Origin: an uncultured Bacilli bacterium
GTDB lineage: Bacteria; Bacillota_I; Bacilli_A; RF39; UBA660
Reading direction: 5' to 3'
DNA: 60,771 nucleotides
Assembly (NCBI GenBank): GCA_934168275.1
Contig: CAKPNA010000008.1
Location: forward strand, 1 to 60,771
The notes under the pieces were generated by a model. It made no database searches and was not told the DNA's origin. It was given only the letters and a program-made list of their open reading frames with translations. Position numbers and translations under genes: made by a program. Positions 7,372 to 15,789 of the stretch are shown one piece after another (the stretch's first letter is position 1; every line of letters begins with the position of its first letter).

Positions 7372-8358
7372 ATGAAAAATAAAACTAAATATATGATTTT
7401 AATTATTGTAATACTTATTGTTGTCTTAGTAGCTGGAGCATTAATGTTAAATAACAAAAATAATAAAAAGAATAATATTAAGACTAATCTTGTTAATGAA
7501 GTAGTAGAAACTCCACCTGTTATTGAAGATGAAGAAGGAACTTATTACTATATTTGTGAAGATGATGAAACAACACTATCCGTAAGAGAAAAAGAAAGTG
7601 GAAATAGAATTGATCGCTTAGCCTGTGGTAGTAAAGTAAACTTACTAAGTATCAGTGAAACTAAAACTGATATTTGTGATAATTGGTACTATGTATCATA
7701 CACTAAATACACTAGTGGTGTAAGTCAAACAACTAAAGGATATGTATGTGGTAATTTCTTAAAAACAAGAAAAGATAATATTACTAATGTATTTACCGAT
7801 ATCGATTTATCACTAGTTAGAAATGATGTTAGATATATTAAAATAAATAGTAAATATACTATAACTACTAAAAGAGATGAAGATACGATGACTTTATTAA
7901 TTAATGATAAAGAAGTATTAAAAAATAAAGTATCTTGTCTAGGCACTATCACACAACTAGGAGACTATCTAGTAGTATCTAATAATAAGTCATGTGGTAG
8001 CACTTCTACAATAGAATTATATGATGAAAAAGCTACTAAGTTAGATAGCCTAGATATAACTAATGAAGATAATTTACATCTAGACTTAACATATACAGTA
8101 AAAAATAATAAACTATCTTATAAACTAATTAATTATCAAAATAATATAACTGTTAATGGTTATACTGTAAAATATTGTAATCAAGGAAATTATGAACAAG
8201 AAAGTTTTGATGACCTAGACTTAAATTATGAATTAGGTAAATTATATCAAACAAGTATTGAGAATAAAAAGTTTGTTACTAGTACTGATTCAACGACTTA
8301 TACTTTAAATGATTATATTAAAGAAATAGGTAAAAAAAATATCTGTATTAGTAAATAG
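7372..8358 (+). CDS. Membrane-anchored protein with SH3-like domain
   Basis: A 328-residue protein with an N-terminal transmembrane anchor (residues 7-26, hydrophobic Ile/Val-rich) and a short Asn/Lys linker. A bacterial SH3-like stretch at about 58-125 (TLSVREKESGNRIDRLACGS, then DNWYYVSYT and KGYVCGNFL) resembles domains that bind cell-wall peptides. The remaining C-terminal part is beta-rich with several Cys and has no family that I recognise. GAAAGGA precedes the start. It sits between uvrB and murC. An extracytoplasmic cell-wall role is inferred from the anchor, the SH3 fold and the murC neighbour. Confidence 0.7.
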   Translation: MKNKTKYMILIIVILIVVLVAGALMLNNKNNKKNNIKTNLVNEVVETPPVIEDEEGTYYYICEDDETTLSVREKESGNRIDRLACGSKVNLLSISETKTDICDNWYYVSYTKYTSGVSQTTKGYVCGNFLKTRKDNITNVFTDIDLSLVRNDVRYIKINSKYTITTKRDEDTMTLLINDKEVLKNKVSCLGTITQLGDYLVVSNNKSCGSTSTIELYDEKATKLDSLDITNEDNLHLDLTYTVKNNKLSYKLINYQNNITVNGYTVKYCNQGNYEQESFDDLDLNYELGKLYQTSIENKKFVTSTDSTTYTLNDYIKEIGKKNICISK

Positions 8359-8379
8359 AAGTATGAAAGGACGATTAGT

Positions 8380-9681
8380 ATGTATCATTTTATAGGAATA
8401 AAAGGGGCTGGAATGTCATCACTAGCAATTATCTTAAAAAGATTAGGTAATGATGTTCAAGGAAGTGATGTTGATAAACATTTCTTCACAGAAAAAGGAT
8501 TAATAGAAAATAATATAAAAATGTTAACTTATAATAAAGATAATATTACTGACAATATGATAATTATTAAGGGAGCCTCTATTACTCCTGAAAATGAGGA
8601 ATTAATTGCCGCTAAAAAGTTAAATTTACCAATATATGAATATAATGAAATGGTTGGTATCTTAACAGAAAAATACAAGACTATCTGTATTGCTGGCTGT
8701 CATGGGAAAACAACAACAACCTCTATGACTGCTCATGTTTTAGGTAATATTAAAGGCGCTAATTACTTAATTGGGGATGGTCAAGGTTATGCTGATAAGA
8801 AAAATGAGTTTTTTGTTCTAGAATCATGTGAATATCGTCGCCATTTTCTAGCATATACTCCATATTATGCTGTTATAACTAATATTGATTTAGATCATGT
8901 TGACTATTATAAAGATATTGATGATATCATTGATGCTTATACAGAATATGCAAATAAAGCAACTAAAATGGTTATTATGTGTGGTGATGATAAATATATT
9001 ACTAAGTTTAAACCAAGCAAAGAAACTATTTATTATGGCTTAAATGAAAATAATAATATTCGCGCTATAAATATAGAATATAAAAGTAATGGTATAAGTT
9101 TTGATGTTCTAACTAATAACAAGTTATATGGCCACTTTGACCTACCAATCTATGGTATTCATCAATTATATGATGCTCTAGCGGTTATTACTATTTGTTA
9201 CCTAGAAAATATTGAATCAGAATTAGTAAATAAAGAGTTCCAAACATTTAAAGGTGCTCGTCGTAGATTTACTGAAACTATTGTTAAAGATAATATTATT
9301 ATTGATGACTATGCTCATCATCCTAAAGAAGTTCAAGCTACAATTAATTCAATTAAACAAAAATATCCTGACAAGAAAATTATCACGATATTTCAACCGC
9401 ATACCTTTACCAGAACTAAAGAATTTGCCAATGATTTTGTAGATATCTTCAAAACTGTTGATGAAGCCTATATTATGGATATTCATCCTGCTAGAGAAAA
9501 ACAAGAAGATTATCCTGATATAACATCAGATATAATTATATCTAAATTACCAAACGGTCATAAATTAACTATTAATGATGCTAATATCTTAAGTAAATAT
9601 AATAATGCGGTATTTGCTTTTATGTCCCCTAACGATGTATCTAAACTAGAAAATGATTTAAAAGAATTATTAACTAAATAG
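8380..9681 (+). CDS. murC: UDP-N-acetylmuramate--L-alanine ligase
   Basis: A 433-residue Mur ligase that adds the first amino acid, L-Ala, to UDP-MurNAc in the cytoplasm. The N-terminal Rossmann domain starts HFIGIKGAGMSSLA, the MurC signature. The central ATPase domain has the P-loop AGCHGKTTTT, ESCEYRRHF and ITNIDLDHVDYY. The C-terminal domain has IDDYAHHPKEV and FQPHTFTRT. MurD, MurE and MurF lack the GIKGAGMS start, so the assignment is firm. GAAAGGA lies 8 bases before the ATG. A terminator follows immediately. Confidence 0.95.
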   Translation: MYHFIGIKGAGMSSLAIILKRLGNDVQGSDVDKHFFTEKGLIENNIKMLTYNKDNITDNMIIIKGASITPENEELIAAKKLNLPIYEYNEMVGILTEKYKTICIAGCHGKTTTTSMTAHVLGNIKGANYLIGDGQGYADKKNEFFVLESCEYRRHFLAYTPYYAVITNIDLDHVDYYKDIDDIIDAYTEYANKATKMVIMCGDDKYITKFKPSKETIYYGLNENNNIRAINIEYKSNGISFDVLTNNKLYGHFDLPIYGIHQLYDALAVITICYLENIESELVNKEFQTFKGARRRFTETIVKDNIIIDDYAHHPKEVQATINSIKQKYPDKKIITIFQPHTFTRTKEFANDFVDIFKTVDEAYIMDIHPAREKQEDYPDITSDIIISKLPNGHKLTINDANILSKYNNAVFAFMSPNDVSKLENDLKELLTK

Positions 9682-9703
9682 CAAGCTATCATAGCTTGTT
9701 TTC
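9682..9703 (+). terminator. Intrinsic terminator after murC
   Basis: CAAGCTA-TCA-TAGCTTG (9682-9698) is a perfect 7-bp stem with a 3-base loop, followed by TTTTCTG. It overlaps the end of murC by a few bases downstream of the stop. Confidence 0.75.
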
Positions 9704-9759
9704 TGTTGCAAATATCTCCAATATATTATATAATTAACCTAAGATAGGAGTTGTATATA

Positions 9760-11373
9760 ATGAGAGGAACTTATCAAACTATGACTAAAGAAATTGCTAT
9801 GAAAATATTAGGACTACCTGCTAATTATACTGAAAGTGATTTAAGAAGAATTTATCGTGAAAAAATGAAGATAAATCATCCTGATCATAACGGAGATGAA
9901 AGACTAGCGCAAGAAATAAACTTAGCCTATGATTTTTTAAAAGAAAAATATCCATCAGCCAATGTAAGTAATTCAAAGTCATCATATATAGATTTACGAG
10001 TAAAAGAAGTAAAAAATATGGTTATTGGTTGTGATGAATCACTACCTGAATGGCTTAAAGAAATTTATAATATTATTACGTTTACAGTAGATGATATAGA
10101 TCTTAGATTAATAAACAAAACAATCACTAAAGAACAAATAGATAAAACAGTAAATGCATACCGAAACGAAGTAATTAAAAGATTAAAGGAAATAGAAGAA
10201 ATTTTCTGTAGACGCACTGGTATTACTAAAAATGACTTAATAAATAAAGGATATATTCCCATAAATAACTATAGTATACAATATAATGTTAAAGATATCT
10301 ATAATAAACTATTAGTAGCGTACGCTAAAATATTTAAAGATAAAATAACAGTAGCTCTAAGTAAATATAGTAATCAAAATCATGGAAGTTTAGAACAAAG
10401 TATCGAAGATAAAATATCTGAATTAAATGAAAAACTATTATCATCTAAACTAAATTATCTATTAGCTGAGTTTGATACCTATCTAAACGATATCTATCGT
10501 CAATATGAATACGACAAAAACCTAGTAGTAGCACTTCAAAACTGTTATCCAAACCTCCTAAATCATAAAGAACTAAATGACATATATGCTTTATGTGGTA
10601 AAAAAGAATTTAACAATGCTTATAATGAACTAATTGAAAAATTAAAGTATGCTAAGAAAGAACAAGATTCTGCAGCATTAGTATTTGAACTTAATCGTAA
10701 ATTTTCTTATGCCTTATCAAATCTTAGTTCATTACAAGAAACTATTAAATTAAATAAATTATATAGTTATCTATTAGAAGTTATTAATAGTATAGATTTA
10801 ACGGACGAAGTTATTGGCTTAATAGCAGGTATATCTATAGATAATATTGAAAAAGATATTAGTAATATTCTTCAATTACTTGATATTAAAATAAATGATA
10901 TTTATATTTCTAGATTTAGAACTGATATATCAGTGCCTCTATATGTATCATGTAGATTATGCGACAAAGAATATTTTATAAAAGTAATATATCAAAATGG
11001 TCTAGCTCAAGCAGTAGAAGAAGTAAACTATGATGATAATAAACAAGTATCTCTTGAAGAAGTATTAAAATTATCAACATTTGTAGGAGGTACTAAAACT
11101 GCTAATGTTAACAATAATAATAGTGTTATCTGTGAATATAACGATCCACATTTAAATAGATTTGGTTTAATTAAAAATAAAGACACTGATACTATTGAAG
11201 CATATGGTAGTAAAAAGTATATAAGTTATTCAAATGGTAAGAAACCGGAAGAAGATTTAGCAAAATATCATAGTGTAGATACTATCATTGCTGAATTAAC
11301 CAAAGAACTAACACCAAGTCTTAAGAACTATCTATATCAAAATATTATAAAAAATAATGGTAGAAGTAAATAA
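9760..11373 (+). CDS. J-domain protein with long uncharacterised C-terminus
   Basis: A 537-residue protein. Residues 8-65 form a DnaJ-type J domain: ILGLPANYTESDLRRIYREK and then the catalytic HPD in KINHPDHNGD. This domain stimulates the ATPase of DnaK. There is no Gly/Phe region, zinc domain or DnaJ C-terminal domain, so this is a class C J protein. The remaining 470 residues are largely helical, with predicted coiled-coil stretches (LEQSIEDKISELNEKLL), and have no family that I know. AGGAG at 9746-9750 favours ATG 9760 over the adjacent TTG 9751. No membrane segment is evident. It probably recruits DnaK to a specific cytosolic client. Confidence 0.75.
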   Translation: MRGTYQTMTKEIAMKILGLPANYTESDLRRIYREKMKINHPDHNGDERLAQEINLAYDFLKEKYPSANVSNSKSSYIDLRVKEVKNMVIGCDESLPEWLKEIYNIITFTVDDIDLRLINKTITKEQIDKTVNAYRNEVIKRLKEIEEIFCRRTGITKNDLINKGYIPINNYSIQYNVKDIYNKLLVAYAKIFKDKITVALSKYSNQNHGSLEQSIEDKISELNEKLLSSKLNYLLAEFDTYLNDIYRQYEYDKNLVVALQNCYPNLLNHKELNDIYALCGKKEFNNAYNELIEKLKYAKKEQDSAALVFELNRKFSYALSNLSSLQETIKLNKLYSYLLEVINSIDLTDEVIGLIAGISIDNIEKDISNILQLLDIKINDIYISRFRTDISVPLYVSCRLCDKEYFIKVIYQNGLAQAVEEVNYDDNKQVSLEEVLKLSTFVGGTKTANVNNNNSVICEYNDPHLNRFGLIKNKDTDTIEAYGSKKYISYSNGKKPEEDLAKYHSVDTIIAELTKELTPSLKNYLYQNIIKNNGRSK

Positions 11374-11378
11374 AATAA

Positions 11379-11407
11379 TTGAACAATAAAAAATAATATG
11401 TTATAAT
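11379..11407 (+). promoter_or_regulatory. Promoter of the T-box leader
   Basis: TTGAAC (11379-11384) and TATAAT (11402-11407) are separated by exactly 17 bases. Transcription would start about 11414, at the 5' end of the T-box leader. Confidence 0.75.
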
Positions 11408-11416
11408 TTGTACATA

Positions 11417-11637
11417 AAACGTTGATCAAGAGGAGTAAACTATAATATTCACAAGAGATAGATAATATTAGCTGGAAGTTATCTTTGATAAAAGTAGTTG
11501 AAAGTAGCTTGTGAGTAAATATCTGAATTAATAGTAAGATATTTTGGGTAGTTTCATTAACAACTAAGAGGTAATATATATTACAAATAAAGGTGGTACC
11601 ACGATAAGTTCGTCCTTTTCTGGTGCCATCTTTTTCG
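11417..11637 (+). promoter_or_regulatory. Valine T-box riboswitch
   Basis: This leader contains the T-box core GGTGGTACCACG at about 11592-11603. A competing terminator stem pairs the GGTGGTACCA part with TGGTGCCATC (about 11621-11630) before TTTTTCG. Stem I is closed by TCACAAG 11449-11455 with CTTGTGA 11508-11514. Just before that 3' strand lies GTA (11504-11506) followed by a purine, the position expected for the specifier; GUA is a valine codon. Uncharged tRNA-Val would favour the antiterminator and transcription of the two downstream genes, including valS. Confidence 0.9.
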
Positions 11638-11703
11638 TTTATTATATTGAAAATAATTAATATTTATTATATACTTAATAAAAAGAAAGAGAAGTGTCGT
11701 AGT

Positions 11704-12453
11704 GTGAAAAGTAGTCGATTAATGAAATATTTTGAAGAATATATAAAGAAATTTGATATGAATAATATTATGGTAAAAACTAAATATTTTCATAGTATTA
11801 GAATGATGGCTTTAGCAGAAGAATTAGCAACTAATTTAAATATATTTACGGAAGAAGAAATAGTTGTTTGTAAATTAATAGCTTTATTTCATGAAATAGG
11901 AGGATTTGAAACCACTAATAACTATAACTTAGAAAATAGTGAAGAAGATTATTCAATGAGATCTATAGAAATATTATTTGATGAAGGATTAATTAGAAAA
12001 ATAACTCCTGATACTAAATACGATAATATTATTAAAGTAGCTATATATTGTCATAATAAAAATGGTTTACCAAAGAATATTGATGATAAAATGGCTGCCT
12101 ATTGTAATGTCATTAAAGATATCCATAAAATAGACACTTTTAAGATGGTTCTAAACTCACCATATCTAGATAATAGAATAGATAGCTTCCCATCACAAAT
12201 GGCTTATAGTGATTTTAAAATATTTAGAAGAGTAGAACAAAAAGTAGCAGAAAATAATGCTGATAACATCTTAGTAGTATTATCTAATATATTTGATATT
12301 AATTATAGTTATAGTTATGTCATGATTGCTAATGAAAACTATATTACTAAACTAATTGACTCATTAGTATTTACTGATAATAAAATAGAAAATTTCTTTA
12401 AACAAATAGAAAGTGTTTTAAATAATTATTTGAAAAGAAAGATAGGTGCATAA
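11704..12453 (+). CDS. HD-like domain protein (His-Glu variant) in valS operon
   Basis: A 249-residue protein read from GTG 11704, with AAGAGAAG about 10 bases upstream; ATG 11722 is an alternative, and earlier starts fall inside the T-box terminator. It resembles metal-dependent HD phosphohydrolases: FHSIRMMALAEELA, then ALFHEIGG, IYCHNKNG and KDIHKIDTF. The signature His-Asp pair is His-Glu here, which could change metal binding. It is co-transcribed behind the valine T-box and its stop is one base before the valS ATG. HD proteins hydrolyse phosphate esters of nucleotides; the substrate is unknown. A link to aminoacylation or the stringent response is speculation from context. Confidence 0.65.
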   Translation: MKSSRLMKYFEEYIKKFDMNNIMVKTKYFHSIRMMALAEELATNLNIFTEEEIVVCKLIALFHEIGGFETTNNYNLENSEEDYSMRSIEILFDEGLIRKITPDTKYDNIIKVAIYCHNKNGLPKNIDDKMAAYCNVIKDIHKIDTFKMVLNSPYLDNRIDSFPSQMAYSDFKIFRRVEQKVAENNADNILVVLSNIFDINYSYSYVMIANENYITKLIDSLVFTDNKIENFFKQIESVLNNYLKRKIGA

Positions 12454-12454
12454 T

Positions 12455-14989
12455 ATGCTTGAAAAAAAATATAATCATAAAGAAGTAGAAGAAGGAAAAT
12501 ATGAAAATTGGAAAAGTAATAATTACTTTACAAGTGGTGATTTAACTAAAGAACCATTCTGTATTGTTATACCACCTCCTAATGTTACTGGGAAATTACA
12601 CCTAGGACATGCTTGGGATACTACTTTACAAGATATAATTATTAGATATAAAAGAATGGATGGTTATGACGCATTATGGTTACCAGGAATGGACCACGCC
12701 GGAATAGCCACTCAAGCTAAAGTTGATAAAAAATTAAAATCTATGGGTATTAAACCACGAGAAATGGATAGAGAAGAATGGCTAAAACATGCCTGGAGTT
12801 GGAAAAATGAATATGCTGAAAATATCCATACCCAATGGGCTAAATTAGGACTTAGTCTAGATTATTCTAAAGAAAGATTTACACTTGATGAAGGGTTATC
12901 AGATGCGGTAAAAAAAGTATTTGTTGACTTATATAACAAAGGACTAATTTATCGCGGTGAAAGAATAATCAATTGGGACCCTGAAGCCATGACTGCTTTA
13001 TCAAATGAAGAAGTTATCTATAAAGACGTTGCCGGGGCTTTTTATCATATCAAATATATGTTAGAAGGTAGTGATGAATATCTAGAAGTTGCCACAACAA
13101 GACCTGAAACACTATTTGGCGATACTGCTGTAGCAGTTAACAAAGATGATGAAAGATATAAAAAATATGTTGGTAAAAATGTCGTTCTACCAATAGTTAA
13201 TAAATTAATCCCTGTAATTACTGACGAACATGCTGATCCTGAATTTGGCACAGGTGTCGTTAAAATTACTCCTGCCCATGATCCTAACGATTTTGAAGTT
13301 GGTAATAGACATAATTTAGAAAGAATAGTAGTAATAAATCCTAACGGTACGATGAACGAAAATGCCGGTAAGTATCAAGGACTAGATCGTTTTGAATGCC
13401 GTGAAAAATTAGTTAACGATTTACAAGAACAAGGCTTATTAATCAGTATTGAACCAATTACTCATAGTGTTGGTCATTCTGAAAGAACTGATGTTATGGT
13501 TGAGCCTTATCTATCTAAACAATGGTTTGTTAAAATGCGCCCACTAGCTGATAGGGTATTAGCAAATCAACAAAATAAAGACACTAAAGTAAATTTTGTT
13601 CCTGAAAGATTTGAAAAAGTAATGAATCACTGGATGGAAATAACTTATGACTGGTGTATATCAAGACAATTATGGTGGGGACATCGTATTCCTGCATGGT
13701 ATAAAGGCGAAGAAGTATATGTTGGTCTAGAAGCTCCTAAAGAAGAAGGTTGGGTTCAAGATAGTGATGTCTTAGATACTTGGTTTAGTAGTGCCCTATG
13801 GCCATTCTCAACACTAGGTTGGCCTAACAATACGGACTTATTAAAAAGATATTATCCTAATAATGTCCTAGTTACTGGTTATGACATAATACCATTTTGG
13901 GTTAATAGAATGACCTTCCAAGGACTAGAATTCACTAATCAAAGACCATTTAAAGATTGCTTAATACATGGCTTAATTAGAGATAAAGAAGGACGAAAAA
14001 TGTCTAAATCACTAGGTAATGGTGTTGACCCTATGGATGTCATTGAAAAATATGGTTGTGATTCCCTAAGATTCTTCTTAGCAACCTCAACAGCACCCGG
14101 TATGGATTTAAGATATGATGAAGAAAAAGTATCATCAACATGGAACTTTATTAACAAGTTATGGAATGCCTCAAGATTTGTTCTTATGAATATTGAAGAT
14201 TTAACCAAAGATACCTATACATTAGAAGATTTATCTATCGCTGATAAATGGATCTTAACAAAATGTAATAATTTAATTAAGAATATAAGAAAACATATGG
14301 ATAATTATGAATTTAATGTTGTTGGTAGTGAACTATATAGTTTTATTTGGGATGACTTCTGTGACTGGTATATTGAATTAGCTAAAATAAATATGAATAA
14401 TACTACTAAAAGTGTTTTATATAAAGTATTAAGTAATATTATTAAAATGCTACATCCATTTATGCCTTATGTAACTGAAGAAATATATCAAATGCTACCA
14501 ATAAAAGATAGTGAATCTATCATGTTAGCACCTTATCCAACATATCACCAAGAAGAAATATACGAAGACTCTAAAGAATTAGATAATGTTATTGAATTTA
14601 TTGTTAAAGTACGTAATACTAAACAAGAACATCAAATACCAAAAGATGCTAAAGTATACTTTAAAGGTAATTATGCTGACATAATATTAAAACTATTAAA
14701 AGTATCTAACATAACTGAAGATAATTCTCAAGAAGGAATAGAAGTTAAAACAACTAACTATGAAATAAAATATATGTTTGATACAACAGACAGTAAAGAA
14801 AAAGAACTAGAAAACTTATTAAAAGAAAAAGAAAAGTTAGAAAGTTCTATCGAAAGACGAAAAAAACTATTAAGTAATGAAAACTACGTTGCAAAAGCTC
14901 CTGCTAATATCGTTAATAAAGAAAAAGAGGACTTAGCTAAAGAGCAAGAAAGACTAGCATTACTAGAAGATAAATTACAAGGTAATTAA
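12455..14989 (+). CDS. valS: Valyl-tRNA synthetase
   Basis: An 844-residue class I aminoacyl-tRNA synthetase that charges tRNA-Val and edits Thr. Visible are the HIGH-type motif (KLHLGHAWDTTLQD), the CP1 editing domain (VATTRPETLFGDTAV), the WWGHRIPAWY stretch, the KMSKS motif (GRKMSKSLGNG at about residue 520), the anticodon-binding domain and the C-terminal coiled-coil arm (LENLLKEKEKLESSIERRKK). The start ATG 12455 follows the HD gene stop by one base. The operon is controlled by the upstream valine T-box. Length and motifs are normal for the family. Confidence 0.97.
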   Translation: MLEKKYNHKEVEEGKYENWKSNNYFTSGDLTKEPFCIVIPPPNVTGKLHLGHAWDTTLQDIIIRYKRMDGYDALWLPGMDHAGIATQAKVDKKLKSMGIKPREMDREEWLKHAWSWKNEYAENIHTQWAKLGLSLDYSKERFTLDEGLSDAVKKVFVDLYNKGLIYRGERIINWDPEAMTALSNEEVIYKDVAGAFYHIKYMLEGSDEYLEVATTRPETLFGDTAVAVNKDDERYKKYVGKNVVLPIVNKLIPVITDEHADPEFGTGVVKITPAHDPNDFEVGNRHNLERIVVINPNGTMNENAGKYQGLDRFECREKLVNDLQEQGLLISIEPITHSVGHSERTDVMVEPYLSKQWFVKMRPLADRVLANQQNKDTKVNFVPERFEKVMNHWMEITYDWCISRQLWWGHRIPAWYKGEEVYVGLEAPKEEGWVQDSDVLDTWFSSALWPFSTLGWPNNTDLLKRYYPNNVLVTGYDIIPFWVNRMTFQGLEFTNQRPFKDCLIHGLIRDKEGRKMSKSLGNGVDPMDVIEKYGCDSLRFFLATSTAPGMDLRYDEEKVSSTWNFINKLWNASRFVLMNIEDLTKDTYTLEDLSIADKWILTKCNNLIKNIRKHMDNYEFNVVGSELYSFIWDDFCDWYIELAKINMNNTTKSVLYKVLSNIIKMLHPFMPYVTEEIYQMLPIKDSESIMLAPYPTYHQEEIYEDSKELDNVIEFIVKVRNTKQEHQIPKDAKVYFKGNYADIILKLLKVSNITEDNSQEGIEVKTTNYEIKYMFDTTDSKEKELENLLKEKEKLESSIERRKKLLSNENYVAKAPANIVNKEKEDLAKEQERLALLEDKLQGN

Positions 14990-15006
14990 TAATTATCTTG
15001 TTTTTT
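14978..15006 (+). terminator. Intrinsic terminator of the valS operon
   Basis: CAAGGTAATT (14978-14987) pairs with AATTATCTTG (14991-15000) with one wobble, followed by six T. The stem overlaps the valS stop codon. Confidence 0.75.
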
Positions 15007-15050
15007 CTTATAAAAATATTTAAACTGCTAATAATATAAATGGTGAAAAT

Positions 15051-15740
15051 ATGGATACAGAAACAATAAAAATAATAATAAGAACATTCTCAACTCTAGT
15101 TATATTATTTATCTTAATAAAAATAATAGGTAAAAAACAACTATCTCAAATGAATTTTTATGACTATATTACCGGTATAACCATTGGTAGCATTGTTGCA
15201 GATATCTCATTAGATATAGAAAAAGATTTCTTTGCCGGTATCTTATCATTAATTATCTATACAACGATATCTGTTTTAATATCTAAAGTATGTCAAAAAA
15301 GTATTAAACTACGAATATTCTTTAATGGACGTGCTACAACATTAATTGATAAAGGTAAAATAATAGCGGATAATCTAAGAAAAACTAATCTAGATATTAA
15401 TGAATTATTATCTGAAGCTAGAATTATGGGATATTATGATATATCAAATATTGATTATGCTATTATGGAAACTAATGGTAAAATATCATTCCTTCCTAAA
15501 GAACTAGAACAACCTGCTACCAAAAAAGATGTAAAAGCTAAATTAACCAATACTGGCCTAGTTTATAATGTCATCATAGATACTAAAGTTATGGAAAAAA
15601 CACTAACTAAAATAAAGAAAGATAAATCTTGGTTAGATAAAGAATTAAAAGTTTTAGGTTATACTAACTATAATAATATTATCTTAGCAACCGTTGATAA
15701 CAATAATAAACTAACTGTATTTGAAAAAAATAATTGCTAA
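15051..15740 (+). CDS. DUF421/YetF-family membrane protein
   Basis: A 229-residue protein. The N-terminal half has three hydrophobic segments (residues about 10-28, 38-55 and 62-82) with the family motif KKQLSQMNFYDYITGITIGS. The C-terminal half is the soluble YetF domain, with FNGRATTLIDKGKI and NLDINELLSEARIMGYYDIS. In Bacillus the family is linked to spore and membrane physiology, but the biochemical role is unknown. It has its own gap from valS with a terminator between. No ligand or catalytic site can be assigned. Confidence 0.85.
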   Translation: MDTETIKIIIRTFSTLVILFILIKIIGKKQLSQMNFYDYITGITIGSIVADISLDIEKDFFAGILSLIIYTTISVLISKVCQKSIKLRIFFNGRATTLIDKGKIIADNLRKTNLDINELLSEARIMGYYDISNIDYAIMETNGKISFLPKELEQPATKKDVKAKLTNTGLVYNVIIDTKVMEKTLTKIKKDKSWLDKELKVLGYTNYNNIILATVDNNNKLTVFEKNNC

Positions 15741-15789
15741 ATAACTAGATATATAGTATTATAGTAGGCATTAAAGGAAGTGCTATAAC

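Noticed and set aside
11623..11703. Upstream extension of the HD-like gene
   Set aside because: This part overlaps the 3' arm and T run of the T-box terminator and has no ribosome site; GTG 11704 fits better.
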